NCBI RefSeq assembly: GCF_011602365.1 | Contig: NZ_JAAONZ010000006.1 | Span: forward strand, 62,001 to 126,000 | From: Pseudomaricurvus hydrocarbonicus | GTDB taxonomy: Bacteria; Pseudomonadota; Gammaproteobacteria; Pseudomonadales; Cellvibrionaceae | Reading direction: 5' to 3' | DNA length: 64,000 nucleotides | Shown: piece after piece, positions 1 to 10,625 of the stretch | Position numbering within the stretch: position 1 is the first letter of the stretch | How the letters are laid out: each line of letters begins with the position of its first letter | Program-made: the position numbers and the translations under genes | The notes under the pieces: model-generated | The model's input: only the letters and a program-made list of their open reading frames with translations | The model's database searches: none | What the model was told of the DNA's origin: nothing

Positions 1-57
1 TTAGAACAACGAAGTCCCTGGCAGCAACAACAGATCCCCGTGTGGGAGGTGGCCTGA
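1..57 (+). CDS. 3' end of an upstream gene, truncated by the window edge
   Basis: An open frame enters from the left and stops at a TGA at 55-57. Only 18 residues are visible, ending in VWEVA. The TGA overlaps the ATG of cofD by one base, so it is the preceding cistron of the F420 operon. By position it could be an FO synthase subunit (CofG/CofH), which is otherwise missing here, but the visible residues do not prove this. Its last codons carry the GGAGGTGG that serves as ribosome binding site for cofD. Confidence 0.5.
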   Translation, partial: LEQRSPWQQQQIPVWEVA

Positions 58-1034
58 TGTCCTCCCTGACAGGATCGATTACGTTGTTAACGGGCGGCGC
101 CGGCGGTGCAAAGTTGGCCGAAGGGTTAACACTTCTGTTACCGCCGGAGCAGTTAACGATTGTGCCCAACATTGGCGATGATGACCGCTTCCATGGCCTT
201 TGGGTCTCACCGGATGTCGACACCTTGCTCTATACGCTGGCCAACGACATTGATCGCGAACAGGGTTGGGGCTTGAGAGCAGACAGCTATCACCTGCTGG
301 CGCGCCTGGCCGAACTGGGACAGCCCACCTGGATGCAACTCGGCGATAGAGATATAGCCACTCACCTGATAAGAACCATGCTGCTGGCTCAGGGCCAGGA
401 TGCGCAACAAGTAACCACCTATCTGGCGCGTCAACTGGGTATTGATGCCAACATTGTGTTACCCAGTCGGGCCACCGTCCAAACCCGTGTGCACACAGCG
501 TTGGGGGAGCTGTCGATGGAGTCCTACTTTGTACAGCACGGCGCCAAACCCGCGGTGCAAAAAGTCGAATTTGTGGGTGAGGGGCTATCGCAGCCTAACA
601 GCGCCTGCCTGGAGGCCATCGACAACTCACAGCTTATTCTGATTGCCCCCAGTAATCCGCTGCTCAGTATTGCCCCGACACTACAGGTAACAGGCATTCG
701 TCAATCACTGCTCAACAGCTCAGCTGCCAGAGTCGCGGTGTCGCCCATTATCGGCGGAAAAACGGTAAAAGGACCCGCCTGTGAAGTGATGGCCGCCTGT
801 GGTTACTCACCCACAGTAACAGGCGTCGCCGAGTTTTATCACGGTTTAATCGACGCACTGGTTATTGATCATGCCGATGCCGCCCAGGTACGAGACATAG
901 AACGCATGGGTATCAAAGTCCTGCTCACCGACACACTCATGCCCACGGTAGCCAGCCGCATCAACCTGGCTGAAAAAATACTGTCGTATGTTGACGTCAC
1001 CTTTGTGCAGCACAAGCGGCGGGTGGTGGCATGA
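57..1034 (+). CDS. cofD: 2-phospho-L-lactate transferase CofD (F420 biosynthesis)
   Basis: CofD transfers the phospholactyl (or phosphoenolpyruvyl) group from its GDP-activated donor to the deazaflavin FO, giving F420-0 or its dehydro form, in the cytoplasm. The N-terminal TGGAGGAK glycine-rich motif (about residues 12-19), the NIGDDDRFHGL segment and the SPDVDTLLYTL block are typical of the CofD/FbiA family, and about 325 residues is normal. The ATG at 57 is preferred over an in-frame GTG at 42 because GGAGGTGG lies directly upstream and the ATG overlaps the previous stop. It also overlaps cofC by 4 bp (ATGA), so the genes are translationally coupled. Homology to the family is clear; the exact donor substrate cannot be read from sequence. 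Confidence 0.93.
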   Translation: MSSLTGSITLLTGGAGGAKLAEGLTLLLPPEQLTIVPNIGDDDRFHGLWVSPDVDTLLYTLANDIDREQGWGLRADSYHLLARLAELGQPTWMQLGDRDIATHLIRTMLLAQGQDAQQVTTYLARQLGIDANIVLPSRATVQTRVHTALGELSMESYFVQHGAKPAVQKVEFVGEGLSQPNSACLEAIDNSQLILIAPSNPLLSIAPTLQVTGIRQSLLNSSAARVAVSPIIGGKTVKGPACEVMAACGYSPTVTGVAEFYHGLIDALVIDHADAAQVRDIERMGIKVLLTDTLMPTVASRINLAEKILSYVDVTFVQHKRRVVA

Positions 1035-1648
1035 TGCCTCGAATCAATATTGTGATTCCCGTTAAAAGCTTTCAACTGGCCAAGTCCAGACTCAGTCCTG
1101 TGCTCACGTCGCTGTCGAGACAGCGGTTAATGCAGAATCTGTTTCTTAACAACCTGTTGTTTTTACAAAAGCATTTCCCGCTTTGCCACCTGTTGGTGGT
1201 GACGCCGGACAAGGTTGCCGCGCAATGGTCACGTGAACGTGACGTAACCGTGTTGCTGGAAGACCAGTGTGACGGCTTAAACGCTGCGATTGAAAAAGCG
1301 ACTCGCTGGAGTGTGGAGAGAAACTTCGATACTCAAGTGGTGTTTTTTGCCGATATCGCCCGGCCACAACCGTGCGATCTAAACCAGTTACTTTCACGGG
1401 CTGGCCCATCCAATTGTCTGCTCGCAGTGCCTGCCATGGACGGGGGCACCAATGTGTTGTTGTCGACACCGCCGTCAATCACCCCCGCGATCTTTGGGGA
1501 AAACTCTTACCGGCGCCTGCAAGTTCATGCCGAAAAACACCACATTGAGTTCAATGGCTTGAACCTGCCAAGCCTGGCTCTAGACGTCGACCGTCCATCC
1601 GATTTATCGGTGGTCCGTGCAGATCAGGTGTGGGAGGTGGCCTCGTGA
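1031..1648 (+). CDS. cofC: Phospholactate/PEP guanylyltransferase CofC (F420 biosynthesis)
   Basis: CofC activates 2-phospholactate or phosphoenolpyruvate with GTP to make the donor used by CofD. The N-terminus IVIPVKSFQLAKSRL is the conserved nucleotidyltransferase start of the CofC/FbiD family, and PAMDGGTNVLL matches the later conserved block. The 205 residues fit the family. A second ATG at 1034 is also possible. It starts inside cofD with an ATGA overlap and its TGA overlaps the cofE ATG. Its C-terminus ends VWEVAS, nearly the same as the end of the gene upstream of cofD, because both carry the same 16-bp sequence with the next ribosome binding site. Confidence 0.92.
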   Translation: MMPRINIVIPVKSFQLAKSRLSPVLTSLSRQRLMQNLFLNNLLFLQKHFPLCHLLVVTPDKVAAQWSRERDVTVLLEDQCDGLNAAIEKATRWSVERNFDTQVVFFADIARPQPCDLNQLLSRAGPSNCLLAVPAMDGGTNVLLSTPPSITPAIFGENSYRRLQVHAEKHHIEFNGLNLPSLALDVDRPSDLSVVRADQVWEVAS

Positions 1649-2418
1649 TGCCGACCGCCAAGATGACCGCACTTGCAGAGATACCGGAAATACAGTCAGG
1701 GGACTGCCTGGGTGACATCATTGCTACCGCCCTGTGTGCCAATAATTTTACCTTAACGCCATCGACGATTTTGGTCATCGCGCAAAAGATTATTTCCAAG
1801 GCGGAAGGCCGAAGCGTAAAACTGACCGACATCAAAGCCAGTCATCAGGCTGAAGAACTGGCCGAAAAAACCGCCAAGGATCCGCGTAAAGTGGAAATGA
1901 TTCTTCGGGAAAGCGACGCCATTGTGCGCGTTCGTGAAGCCGACGCTAACGGCCGAGGCAGCGTGATCATCACTCGAACGCACGCCGGTTTTGTGTGTGC
2001 CAATGCCGGAATTGATGAAAGCAACCTTGAGGAAGGCCACTTGCTGTTACTGCCGGTGGACGCTGATCGCAGCGCACAACAGCTGGCAGAAGATCTCGAA
2101 ACCAAATTGGGTGTGAAGCCGGGTGTGGTTATCACAGACACTTTCGGTCGCCCCTGGCGCAACGGTTTGGTGAACGTCGCCATAGGCACCGCCGGGGTTC
2201 CCCCGATTGTTGACCAGTGTGGCGAAACCGATGCCTGGGGTCGAACGCTGTCTGTCACTCAACCGGCTTTTGCCGATGAACTGGCGGCTGCTTCGGGCTT
2301 GTTGATGGGCAAGGCGGATCGTACACCGATCATTATCTTTGAAGGGCTGGACTGGCAACCGCGGCAGGCTGGCATACATGAACTGGTAAGAAATCAAAAA
2401 GAGGATCTATTTGCATGA
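1648..2418 (+). CDS. cofE: Coenzyme F420-0:L-glutamate ligase CofE
   Basis: CofE adds glutamate residues to F420-0 using GTP. Recognisable family blocks are [14 protein letters not shown] near the N-terminus, [40 protein letters not shown] and [10 protein letters not shown], in the usual order. At 256 residues it is the stand-alone CofE ligase and lacks the C-terminal nitroreductase-like domain of actinobacterial FbiB. The ATG at 1648 is chosen because it overlaps the cofC stop and has GGAGGTGG upstream; an upstream in-frame GTG at 1630 would fall within that site. It overlaps npdG by 4 bp. Confidence 0.93.
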   Translation: MPTAKMTALAEIPEIQSGDCLGDIIATALCANNFTLTPSTILVIAQKIISKAEGRSVKLTDIKASHQAEELAEKTAKDPRKVEMILRESDAIVRVREADANGRGSVIITRTHAGFVCANAGIDESNLEEGHLLLLPVDADRSAQQLAEDLETKLGVKPGVVITDTFGRPWRNGLVNVAIGTAGVPPIVDQCGETDAWGRTLSVTQPAFADELAAASGLLMGKADRTPIIIFEGLDWQPRQAGIHELVRNQKEDLFA

Positions 2419-3080
2419 CTGTAGCAATCATTGGAGGAACCGGACCACAGGGTCGTGGCCTTGCACTGCGTCTGGCCAAAGCAGGCATCGCCTGTGTACT
2501 GGGGTCTAGAGATAACCAGCGAGCAGCGGAAGTTGCGGCCGACTTGTGTCGGCAATTATCAACCGATCTCATCTCGGGGAATTCGAACGAAGAAGCCGTA
2601 GGTCTCAGTGACGAGTTGGTGGTCATTGCTGTGCCGTTCAGTGCTCATGAATCAACCCTGGTGGCTCTGCGCGATCATCTGCTCGGCAAAACCGTGGTTG
2701 ATATTGTGGTGCCACTGGCCGATGGCGACCCCAAAGCGGTAGACATGCCCGAACAGGGCTCGGCAACCGAGCAAGCACAAGCCGTTTTGGGTGACACCAT
2801 CGATGTGGTGGGAGCATTACATAATGTCTCTGCCCATCAACTGTCCAAACTGGATGAAGCCATTAACTGTGACATTTTGGTGTGTGGCAATTCTCTGGCT
2901 GCACGCAACAAGGTGATTGATGTATTGCAGACCGCCGGGATGACGGCATTAAATGCGGGGCCGGCAAGCAGTGCACGCTGCATTGAAGCCATTACCCCCA
3001 TCCTCATCCGCCTAAACATTTCCAAGTCTTACCCCTATAAACATGTGGGGATCAGGATCGCGCCACCGCAGGCGGTGTAA
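2415..3080 (+). CDS. npdG: NADPH:F420 oxidoreductase
   Basis: This enzyme exchanges hydride between NADP(H) and F420, and in a heterotroph would supply F420H2. The N-terminus [17 protein letters not shown] is the dinucleotide-binding glycine-rich motif of the family, followed by LGSRD at the end of the second strand, as in NADPH-binding members. The C-terminal half ([12 protein letters not shown], then ARNKVI and [11 protein letters not shown]) matches the F420-contacting part of Fno/NpdG. It is 221 residues, the usual size. It starts with an ATGA overlap with cofE, so synthesis and recycling of the cofactor are co-expressed. Confidence 0.92.
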   Translation: MTVAIIGGTGPQGRGLALRLAKAGIACVLGSRDNQRAAEVAADLCRQLSTDLISGNSNEEAVGLSDELVVIAVPFSAHESTLVALRDHLLGKTVVDIVVPLADGDPKAVDMPEQGSATEQAQAVLGDTIDVVGALHNVSAHQLSKLDEAINCDILVCGNSLAARNKVIDVLQTAGMTALNAGPASSARCIEAITPILIRLNISKSYPYKHVGIRIAPPQAV

Positions 3081-3143
3081 ACCGATTACCGTTTAACCTT
3101 AATTTTTTATCGTCATACAGTTTAAATTGTCAGGAGTTTTATT

Positions 3144-4148
3144 GTGGAATTTGGTATTACGTTTAAAGGCTTCGTCAGCCCTGATCGCGCTCGTTATTTG
3201 GTCCGCCAGGCGGAAACATCCGGGTTCAGTTATTGCTGGTTTTACGACTCGCATATTTTATGGCGTGAGTGTTATCCGGCGATTGCCATGTGTATGGAGC
3301 ACACCAAGACCATGAGGTTCGGCCCTTGTGTGACCAACCCCAAGGCGCGGGATTGGTCCCTGGCGGCCAGTTTGTGGGGCAGTCTGGCGTTGCAGAGTGG
3401 CGGCCGTATTGATGTCGGGCTAGGACGAGGCGACAGTTCTGTGCGGGTGATGGGCAAAAAGCCGGCAACCATTGCACAAATGACGGAGTTCACCCAAAAA
3501 GTGAAAGCCATGATCCGCGGCGAAGAAGTGTCCTATGGCGAATGCCCCGAGCCGGTGAAGTTTCCCTGGGCAACGGGTTATGAATTGCCCATATGGATCG
3601 GCGCCTACGGACCCAAAGCCCTGCAAGCGGCTGGTGAAGTTGGCGATGGGGTCATTTTGCAAATCGGTGAGCCCGAGTTACTGCGCTGGTTTTCCCAGCA
3701 GTGTTTCAATGCGGGCGAAGCCGCTGGCAGAGACATGTCTAACTTTAAGGTCCAGGCTGCGGCACCTGCGTATTTCGGCAGCAAAGAAGACTGTATCGAA
3801 GCGACCAAATGGTTCCCGGCCATGGTGGGTAATCACGTGGCGGATATCGTTGAGAAGTACGGCGCAGATAACCCGGATATCCCCTCCAGCTTAACGTCAT
3901 ATATTGAAAATCGTCGCGGCTACGATTACTCCAAACACGGCCAAAGTGATAATCCATACCTGGATTTCATTACTCCAGACATTGTCGACAGCTTTTGTGT
4001 ACTCGGTACTCCGGATGATCATATTGCCAAGCTGCAGACCATGCAAAAAGCCGGCGTGACTCAATTCAATATCTATCTCGATAACGGTGATGAAGAAAAC
4101 ATCATTGCCCAATACGGCAAACACGTGATTCCCGCCATTAATGGCTAA
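3144..4148 (+). CDS. LLM-class F420-dependent oxidoreductase (TIGR03842-like)
   Basis: A luciferase-like monooxygenase-fold protein of 334 residues. The start FGITFKGFV, the block GGRIDVGLGRGDSSVRVMG and the PIWIGAYGPKALQAAGEVGDG motif are characteristic of LLM enzymes that bind F420 (or FMN). The GTG at 3144 is chosen because CAGGAG lies 8-13 bases upstream. It begins 63 bp after npdG and precedes the LysR gene by 41 bp. Family members of this kind are often found beside dihydropyrimidinase genes, as here. I infer an F420-linked redox step on a cyclic ureide, perhaps ring C=C reduction, but the substrate is unknown. FMN use as an RutA-like monooxygenase is the main alternative. Confidence 0.85.
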   Translation: MEFGITFKGFVSPDRARYLVRQAETSGFSYCWFYDSHILWRECYPAIAMCMEHTKTMRFGPCVTNPKARDWSLAASLWGSLALQSGGRIDVGLGRGDSSVRVMGKKPATIAQMTEFTQKVKAMIRGEEVSYGECPEPVKFPWATGYELPIWIGAYGPKALQAAGEVGDGVILQIGEPELLRWFSQQCFNAGEAAGRDMSNFKVQAAAPAYFGSKEDCIEATKWFPAMVGNHVADIVEKYGADNPDIPSSLTSYIENRRGYDYSKHGQSDNPYLDFITPDIVDSFCVLGTPDDHIAKLQTMQKAGVTQFNIYLDNGDEENIIAQYGKHVIPAING

Positions 4149-4189
4149 GCGATCCAACCACAGGGGCTTCTGAACAGGAGGACTGATCA

Positions 4190-5005
4190 ATGACCAAGGC
4201 CTTAAGAAATGTCAGTGATTCCGAAATCAAGTTATTGAGCATCTTCCACAGGGTGGTTGCTCGCGGCGGTCTGTCCGCTGCCGAACTTGATCTGAACATT
4301 GGCAGGTCAACGATCAGCCGACACCTCAAAGATCTGGAGGTGCGTTTGGGAGTTACCCTGTGCCAGCGGGGCAGTGCCGGTTTTGCTTTAACTCGGGAAG
4401 GAAAGGAAATCTATCAGGCCTCAATTGAGTTATTTGAGGCGATACATCGGTTTAAATTGAAAGCCAACGATATCCAGGAAAACCTGTCCGGGGTGTTAAA
4501 GATTGGTTTGTGCGACAAGGTCATGGGGAATCCCAACAATCATGTCGCCGCGGCCTTGCGCAGCTTTGTGCGCAGTTACCCCGATATCCGTATCGATATA
4601 CACACTCAGCAACTGAACTTTGTCGAGGCGGCAGTTATCTCTGGCGAATATCACCTCGGCGTTGTCCCCATACACCGGGAAACCTCATCGCTGGAATACG
4701 AATCACTGTTTCTGGAGAGCATGAGCCTCTATTGTGGACGGGATCATGTGCTGTTCGGCAACACCTCAGACATTCCCATCGACACTATCCGAAAAATGAG
4801 GTTTGCCGCGATGGACGTGAATTCGCCCAATCAACAGATCTTTGAACGCCTTGAACTTCCCCGCTCAGCCATTGCTCATGAACAGGAGGGTATCGCGCTA
4901 CTGATACAGACCGGTGAATACCTTGGTTTTCTACCGGATCATTACGCCAAAACCTTTGTACAGGACGGCATCATGAAAGTCGTACACAGTGATCGTTGTC
5001 GCTAA
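4190..5005 (+). CDS. LysR-family transcriptional regulator
   Basis: The N-terminal winged helix-turn-helix is visible at about residues 10-70 (LLSIFHRVVARGGLSAAEL, then GRSTISRHLKDLEVRLGVTLCQR). It is followed by a LysR substrate-binding domain beginning near residue 100 (GVLKIGLCDKVM). At 271 residues it is shorter than the usual 290-310, with an abbreviated C-terminus. A strong AGGAGG precedes the ATG. It lies between the F420 oxidoreductase gene and the hydantoinase gene on the same strand, so it is the likely regulator of both and would sense the cyclic ureide or an intermediate. Confidence 0.88.
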   Translation: MTKALRNVSDSEIKLLSIFHRVVARGGLSAAELDLNIGRSTISRHLKDLEVRLGVTLCQRGSAGFALTREGKEIYQASIELFEAIHRFKLKANDIQENLSGVLKIGLCDKVMGNPNNHVAAALRSFVRSYPDIRIDIHTQQLNFVEAAVISGEYHLGVVPIHRETSSLEYESLFLESMSLYCGRDHVLFGNTSDIPIDTIRKMRFAAMDVNSPNQQIFERLELPRSAIAHEQEGIALLIQTGEYLGFLPDHYAKTFVQDGIMKVVHSDRCR

Positions 5006-5117
5006 CGTTGTGAGTTTTCTGCGGTCTATTCAAAATCACATCGACCCAGTCGCATTACCGCAGAATTTATTACTCATCTGTTGAATTCTCACCAGACGAC
5101 ACTTTCGCCTCTTAAAC

Positions 5118-5139
5118 ATGTTTCTTCGCAATGAAACAT
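5118..5139. promoter_or_regulatory. Inverted repeat upstream of the hydantoinase gene, candidate LysR operator
   Basis: ATGTTTC at 5118-5124 and GAAACAT at 5133-5139 form a perfect 7-bp inverted repeat with an 8-base spacer. It lies 74-95 bp upstream of the hydantoinase ATG and about 110 bp after the LysR gene. LysR proteins bind T-N11-A palindromes of this general form, and this one contains such a spacing. Function is inferred from position only. Confidence 0.45.
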
Positions 5140-5194
5140 TGGGTAGACGAATATGGATTTACTCGTTGACGGGTAAAAAATATAGTTAATTTAA

Positions 5195-6661
<1,467 letters not shown>

Positions 6662-6706
6662 TCACGGCTATTTAAAATTTCTATTCAACATCTTGGGGAA
6701 AACTCG

Positions 6707-9025
6707 ATGAACATTAAGCGCAACAGTATGTTAAGAAAATCCATTCTCAGTCTCGCTGTGATGGCCTCTGGTTCAAATGTCCAGGCGGCTTTGCTGGAAG
6801 AAATTGTCGTTACCGCTCAAAAGCGTGAACAGATTGCCAGTGATGTGGGTATCGCGGTTACCGCGTTTAGCGGTGAACAGATGAAGGCGCTGGGGCTTGA
6901 ATCCAGCACTGACCTGATTGCATTTACACCCGGTGTGTCACTGGCTGGCGATATTGGCGGCCAGCGCGCCATTTTTAATATTCGTGGTGTGGTGCAAAAT
7001 GACTATGCGGATCTGGCCGAAGCGCCGGTCGCGGTCTACGTTGACGGGGGCTATCTGGCCAGTACTCAGGCGCAGACCTTTGGCCTGTTTGATATTGAGC
7101 GGGTTGAGATCCTCAAAGGACCCCAGGGAACACTGTTTGGTCGCAATGCAACCGGTGGCCTGGTCAATACAGTGACCGCACGTCCGACGGAGGAAACCGA
7201 AGGCTATGTGGAATTTACCCACGCCAGTTTCGATCAATACCGACTGGAGACCGCAATCTCGGGCGCGATAACCGACGGCGTTCGTGGTCGCCTGTCAATG
7301 TTGGGCAACCAGCAGGGCGAAATTCTGGACAACGTTTACCAAAACGGCGTTGCGCCCGATACTCGTGAAGGCTCTGTGGGTGGCGGTGAAGATGGTTACA
7401 ACGACGATACCAAGGCCATCCGTGGCCAGCTGGAATTTGATGTGGGTGATAAAGGCAACTTACTGTTAAGTGCCAACTGGGCCAAGACCATTAAAAGTGA
7501 AGGTCCCTACCAGTTTGTCAATACCACCGAAGTCAAAGACGCTGCCGGCAACGTGATCGATGTTATCTACGCCAAGGATGACGCCTTAGGGTGTGACACC
7601 ATTCAGGTGGGCAGCTGTATCGACGGCAATTTTAACGGCGATCCAAACCGTCCGGTTCAGGGTGGGGATTTTAACGGCAATATCGATCCCGACGGCTCAG
7701 GCGAAAAAGTGAATAAAGATTTCGCGTTTGATGATCAGAATGAAATCGAGTCCAAAGGCTTTGCCGCAACGTTTACCTATGACTTTGATAATGTCGAATT
7801 CTTCTCGATGACCGATTACAAGTCCTTCAGTCGAGTCATTGGTCTGGATTCTGATCAGACGGCCTCACCAGAACTTATCTTTCAATCGGACGGGGATATT
7901 GACCAGTTCAGCCAGGAATTTCGTTTGTCGGGATCAACCCAGTCCACCAAGTGGGTGACCGGTGTGTACTACCTCAATATCGATACCGATTACCTGCAGG
8001 GGCTGGCGGGATCTCCTACGGCGTATTATCTGGGTGGACTTGAGCAGAACAGCGTCGTCGAAATGGAGACCGACTCCTATTCCATTTTTGGTCAGATGGA
8101 TTATTCGCTGTCGGATTCTTTGGTTTTGGTCGCCGGTGCCCGGTTTGTTCAAGAAGATAAATCCATGCAAGGTGTGGTGTTAACCAACGCCAATACCAAC
8201 GACCGTGACATTGAGGTTGACTACAGCGCGACACCATCCGAAACCTACGATGACGACAATAATCAAAATTTGTGGTCCACCAAGATCCAGCTTGAATACA
8301 CCCCTAACGATGACAGCCTGTATTACATTGGTGTGAATCGCGGAGTCAAAGCGGGGAGTTTCAATGCGCCTTTGGGCGGAGGGTTTGGCAGTTATGATCC
8401 CGAGGAACTGTTAGCTTATGAAATGGGTGCCAAACTAACCTTCTGGGACGGCGCCGCGCGGTTGAATACCAGTATCTTCCATTACGACTACAGTGATTAT
8501 CAATCCTTTTCCTGGGTAAACAATGCCGGTGTTGTGTTTAATGAGAAAGCCAAGTTTACCGGAGCCGAAGTCGAGGTGTTCCTGGCGCCAACCGATGGGT
8601 TGGACATCATGTTCGGTGCCTCCTACATTGATGCAGTGGTAGAGGATCTGGAGGTGGCTTCCGGTTATTTTGAAGACACGACACCGCCCTTTACCCCTGA
8701 ATGGCAGGCTTCCGGGTTGATTCGCTATTCCTGGGACCTGACCTCAGGAAATCTGGCGGCTCAATTAAGTGGTTCTTATCAGTCGGAAACTTATCACAAC
8801 GCTCGGAACTATACCGCCCACGAAATTGAAAGCCACTTTAAAGCCGATGCCCAACTGACCTGGAAAGATAACGACGGTAAGTGGAGTGTGATTGGTTTCG
8901 TTGATAATGTAACCGATTCAGACCATGAAATTATTGGTTTTGATGTATCCGGCTTCTATGGTAACTCACAAATATCTTACGCCAAACCCCGTACCTACGG
9001 CATAACCGTTAGACGCGATTTTTAA
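6707..9025 (+). CDS. TonB-dependent outer-membrane receptor
   Basis: A 772-residue outer-membrane receptor. It has a signal peptide (charged start, hydrophobic stretch, cleavage likely after NVQA near residue 27), then a TonB box (EEIVVTAQKR), a plug domain with VEILKGPQGTLFGRNATGG, and a long beta-barrel ending in phenylalanine (ITVRRDF), as outer-membrane proteins do. The plug belongs to the group found in gammaproteobacterial carbon-source uptake receptors rather than to classical siderophore receptors. It sits between hydantoinase and carbamoylase genes, so it probably imports the ureide or a conjugate of it. The strong hairpin terminator at 9106 ends this transcript. Confidence 0.93.
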   Translation: MNIKRNSMLRKSILSLAVMASGSNVQAALLEEIVVTAQKREQIASDVGIAVTAFSGEQMKALGLESSTDLIAFTPGVSLAGDIGGQRAIFNIRGVVQNDYADLAEAPVAVYVDGGYLASTQAQTFGLFDIERVEILKGPQGTLFGRNATGGLVNTVTARPTEETEGYVEFTHASFDQYRLETAISGAITDGVRGRLSMLGNQQGEILDNVYQNGVAPDTREGSVGGGEDGYNDDTKAIRGQLEFDVGDKGNLLLSANWAKTIKSEGPYQFVNTTEVKDAAGNVIDVIYAKDDALGCDTIQVGSCIDGNFNGDPNRPVQGGDFNGNIDPDGSGEKVNKDFAFDDQNEIESKGFAATFTYDFDNVEFFSMTDYKSFSRVIGLDSDQTASPELIFQSDGDIDQFSQEFRLSGSTQSTKWVTGVYYLNIDTDYLQGLAGSPTAYYLGGLEQNSVVEMETDSYSIFGQMDYSLSDSLVLVAGARFVQEDKSMQGVVLTNANTNDRDIEVDYSATPSETYDDDNNQNLWSTKIQLEYTPNDDSLYYIGVNRGVKAGSFNAPLGGGFGSYDPEELLAYEMGAKLTFWDGAARLNTSIFHYDYSDYQSFSWVNNAGVVFNEKAKFTGAEVEVFLAPTDGLDIMFGASYIDAVVEDLEVASGYFEDTTPPFTPEWQASGLIRYSWDLTSGNLAAQLSGSYQSETYHNARNYTAHEIESHFKADAQLTWKDNDGKWSVIGFVDNVTDSDHEIIGFDVSGFYGNSQISYAKPRTYGITVRRDF

Positions 9026-9105
9026 CGAGTGTAAAGGCTGATCGTGATATATCAGCAATCAGTCTTTATCGGTTTTCCCGTATCGTCAAATACGATGCCC
9101 TTCTC

Positions 9106-9137
9106 ACCTGTTCAGATTCTATCTGAGCAGGTTTTTT
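9106..9137 (+). terminator. Rho-independent terminator after the TonB receptor gene
   Basis: Arms at 9106-9117 and 9121-9132 pair over 12 bp with one G-U pair and a 3-base loop, followed by a run of six T. The rest of the 288-bp gap to the next gene is AT-rich, with several A and T runs, and presumably contains the promoter of the amidohydrolase gene. Confidence 0.85.
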
Positions 9138-9313
9138 ATTTTTAAAAAAAGTAAACACAAACTTTTAATGGTCAATGTTAGTGCTCCTATCTTTTTTGTG
9201 TTCCATGTCGGTGCAAAAAAATAATCTTTTTTGGATCCTAACAATTGTTCTTGACGCTAAAAAAAAATCATCAATAACCTGACCAAATAGACAGGTTTAA
9301 TCGAGGTAGTTTT

Positions 9314-10552
9314 ATGAACAACAATGAATTATTGGTGAGCGGTGAAAGACTGTGGCAAAGCCTGATGGAAATGGGAAAAATCGGCGCCACCGAAAAAGGC
9401 GGGTGTAATCGTTTAGCCCTGACGCAGCTCGACAAACAAGCCCGGGATTTATTTTGTCAGTGGTGCGAGGCGGTAGGCTGCACCATCAGCGTCGACAAAA
9501 TGGGCAATATTTTTGCGCGCCGCGAAGGCCTTGATAATTCTCTTGGTGCGGTCTGTACGGGTAGCCATTTGGATACACAGCCTACCGGTGGAAAATTTGA
9601 TGGCGTTTTTGGGGTCCTGTCCGGGGTAGAAGTTTTACGCACCCTGCATGATCTCAATATTCAAACCCGCGCACCGATCGAAGTGTCGGTATGGACCAAC
9701 GAAGAAGGTTCACGCTTTCAGCCGGCCATGCAGGGCTCGGGCGTATACGTTGGCCGCTTCAACCTGGAAGAGGAGTGGGCGAAAACAGACGTAGACGGCC
9801 ACACGGTCAAGCAGGCACTGGAAGACATTGGTTATCTCGGCGACCAGGAAATCGGCAGCCGTCATATTCAGGCTTTTTTCGAGGCGCACATCGAGCAGGG
9901 ACCAATTCTCGAAGACGAAGACAAACAAATCGGCGTTGTGCGCCTGGGACAAGGTATTCGCTGGTATAACGTCACGGTGACAGGCCGTGAGTCGCACGCC
10001 GGATCCACACCCATGCACCTGAGGGCAGATGCGTTGGCCTCAGCCGCCAACATCATTGCCTACATTGAAGACATTGCCCAGGCGCACAAGCCCAACGGGC
10101 TGGCCACCACCGGCTTTATGCAGGTGTACCCCAACTCGCGCAATACCATCCCCGGCACCGTCACCTTCAGTGTTGATCTTCGCAACCCGGATGCTGAGGT
10201 GTTGGCCTCAATGGATCAGATGTTCAACGAGTACTGCGAGCAAATAGCCACTCAGCGGCAGGTCAACGTTGAAGTGGACCATTTCTGGTATTTCGCCCCG
10301 GTCACATTCAGCGCTTCCGACAACGTCAAAGTGGCGGCGCAAAAACTGGGGTACAGCCACATGGATATCTTTGCCGGTGCCGGGCACGATGCTTGCTACA
10401 TGGCAGATATTGTTCCCTCAGGTATGGTGTTTACCCCCTGCAAGGACGGTATCAGCCATAACGAGATCGAATTCACTACGCCCGAGCAGTGTGAAGCGGG
10501 CTGCAATGTGCTCTTGCATGCCATGCTGGAAGTGGCCGAAGTGGTTGAGTAA
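9314..10552 (+). CDS. N-carbamoyl-amino-acid amidohydrolase (HyuC / beta-ureidopropionase, M20 family)
   Basis: This zinc-dependent hydrolase removes the carbamoyl group from the product of the hydantoinase, releasing CO2, ammonia and an amino acid. The binuclear metal ligands of the L-carbamoylase/allantoate amidohydrolase group are visible: H85 and D96 in GSHLDTQPTGGKFDG, E130-E131 in WTNEEGS, H192 in EAHIEQGP and H382 in GISHNEIEF. SRNTIPG (about residues 275-281) is the substrate-binding arginine/asparagine motif and AGHDA (about 356-360) is also conserved. It is 412 residues, of normal size. It follows the terminator and precedes the permease by 73 bp. Allantoate as substrate is possible but less likely beside a hydantoinase. 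Confidence 0.9.
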   Translation: MNNNELLVSGERLWQSLMEMGKIGATEKGGCNRLALTQLDKQARDLFCQWCEAVGCTISVDKMGNIFARREGLDNSLGAVCTGSHLDTQPTGGKFDGVFGVLSGVEVLRTLHDLNIQTRAPIEVSVWTNEEGSRFQPAMQGSGVYVGRFNLEEEWAKTDVDGHTVKQALEDIGYLGDQEIGSRHIQAFFEAHIEQGPILEDEDKQIGVVRLGQGIRWYNVTVTGRESHAGSTPMHLRADALASAANIIAYIEDIAQAHKPNGLATTGFMQVYPNSRNTIPGTVTFSVDLRNPDAEVLASMDQMFNEYCEQIATQRQVNVEVDHFWYFAPVTFSASDNVKVAAQKLGYSHMDIFAGAGHDACYMADIVPSGMVFTPCKDGISHNEIEFTTPEQCEAGCNVLLHAMLEVAEVVE

Positions 10553-10625
10553 GACAGTGTTGAAACCAAGTATGTTGAAAGCTAAGTTCGTTGAAAACTA
10601 AGCCCCATGTGACAGGTATCTGGTA

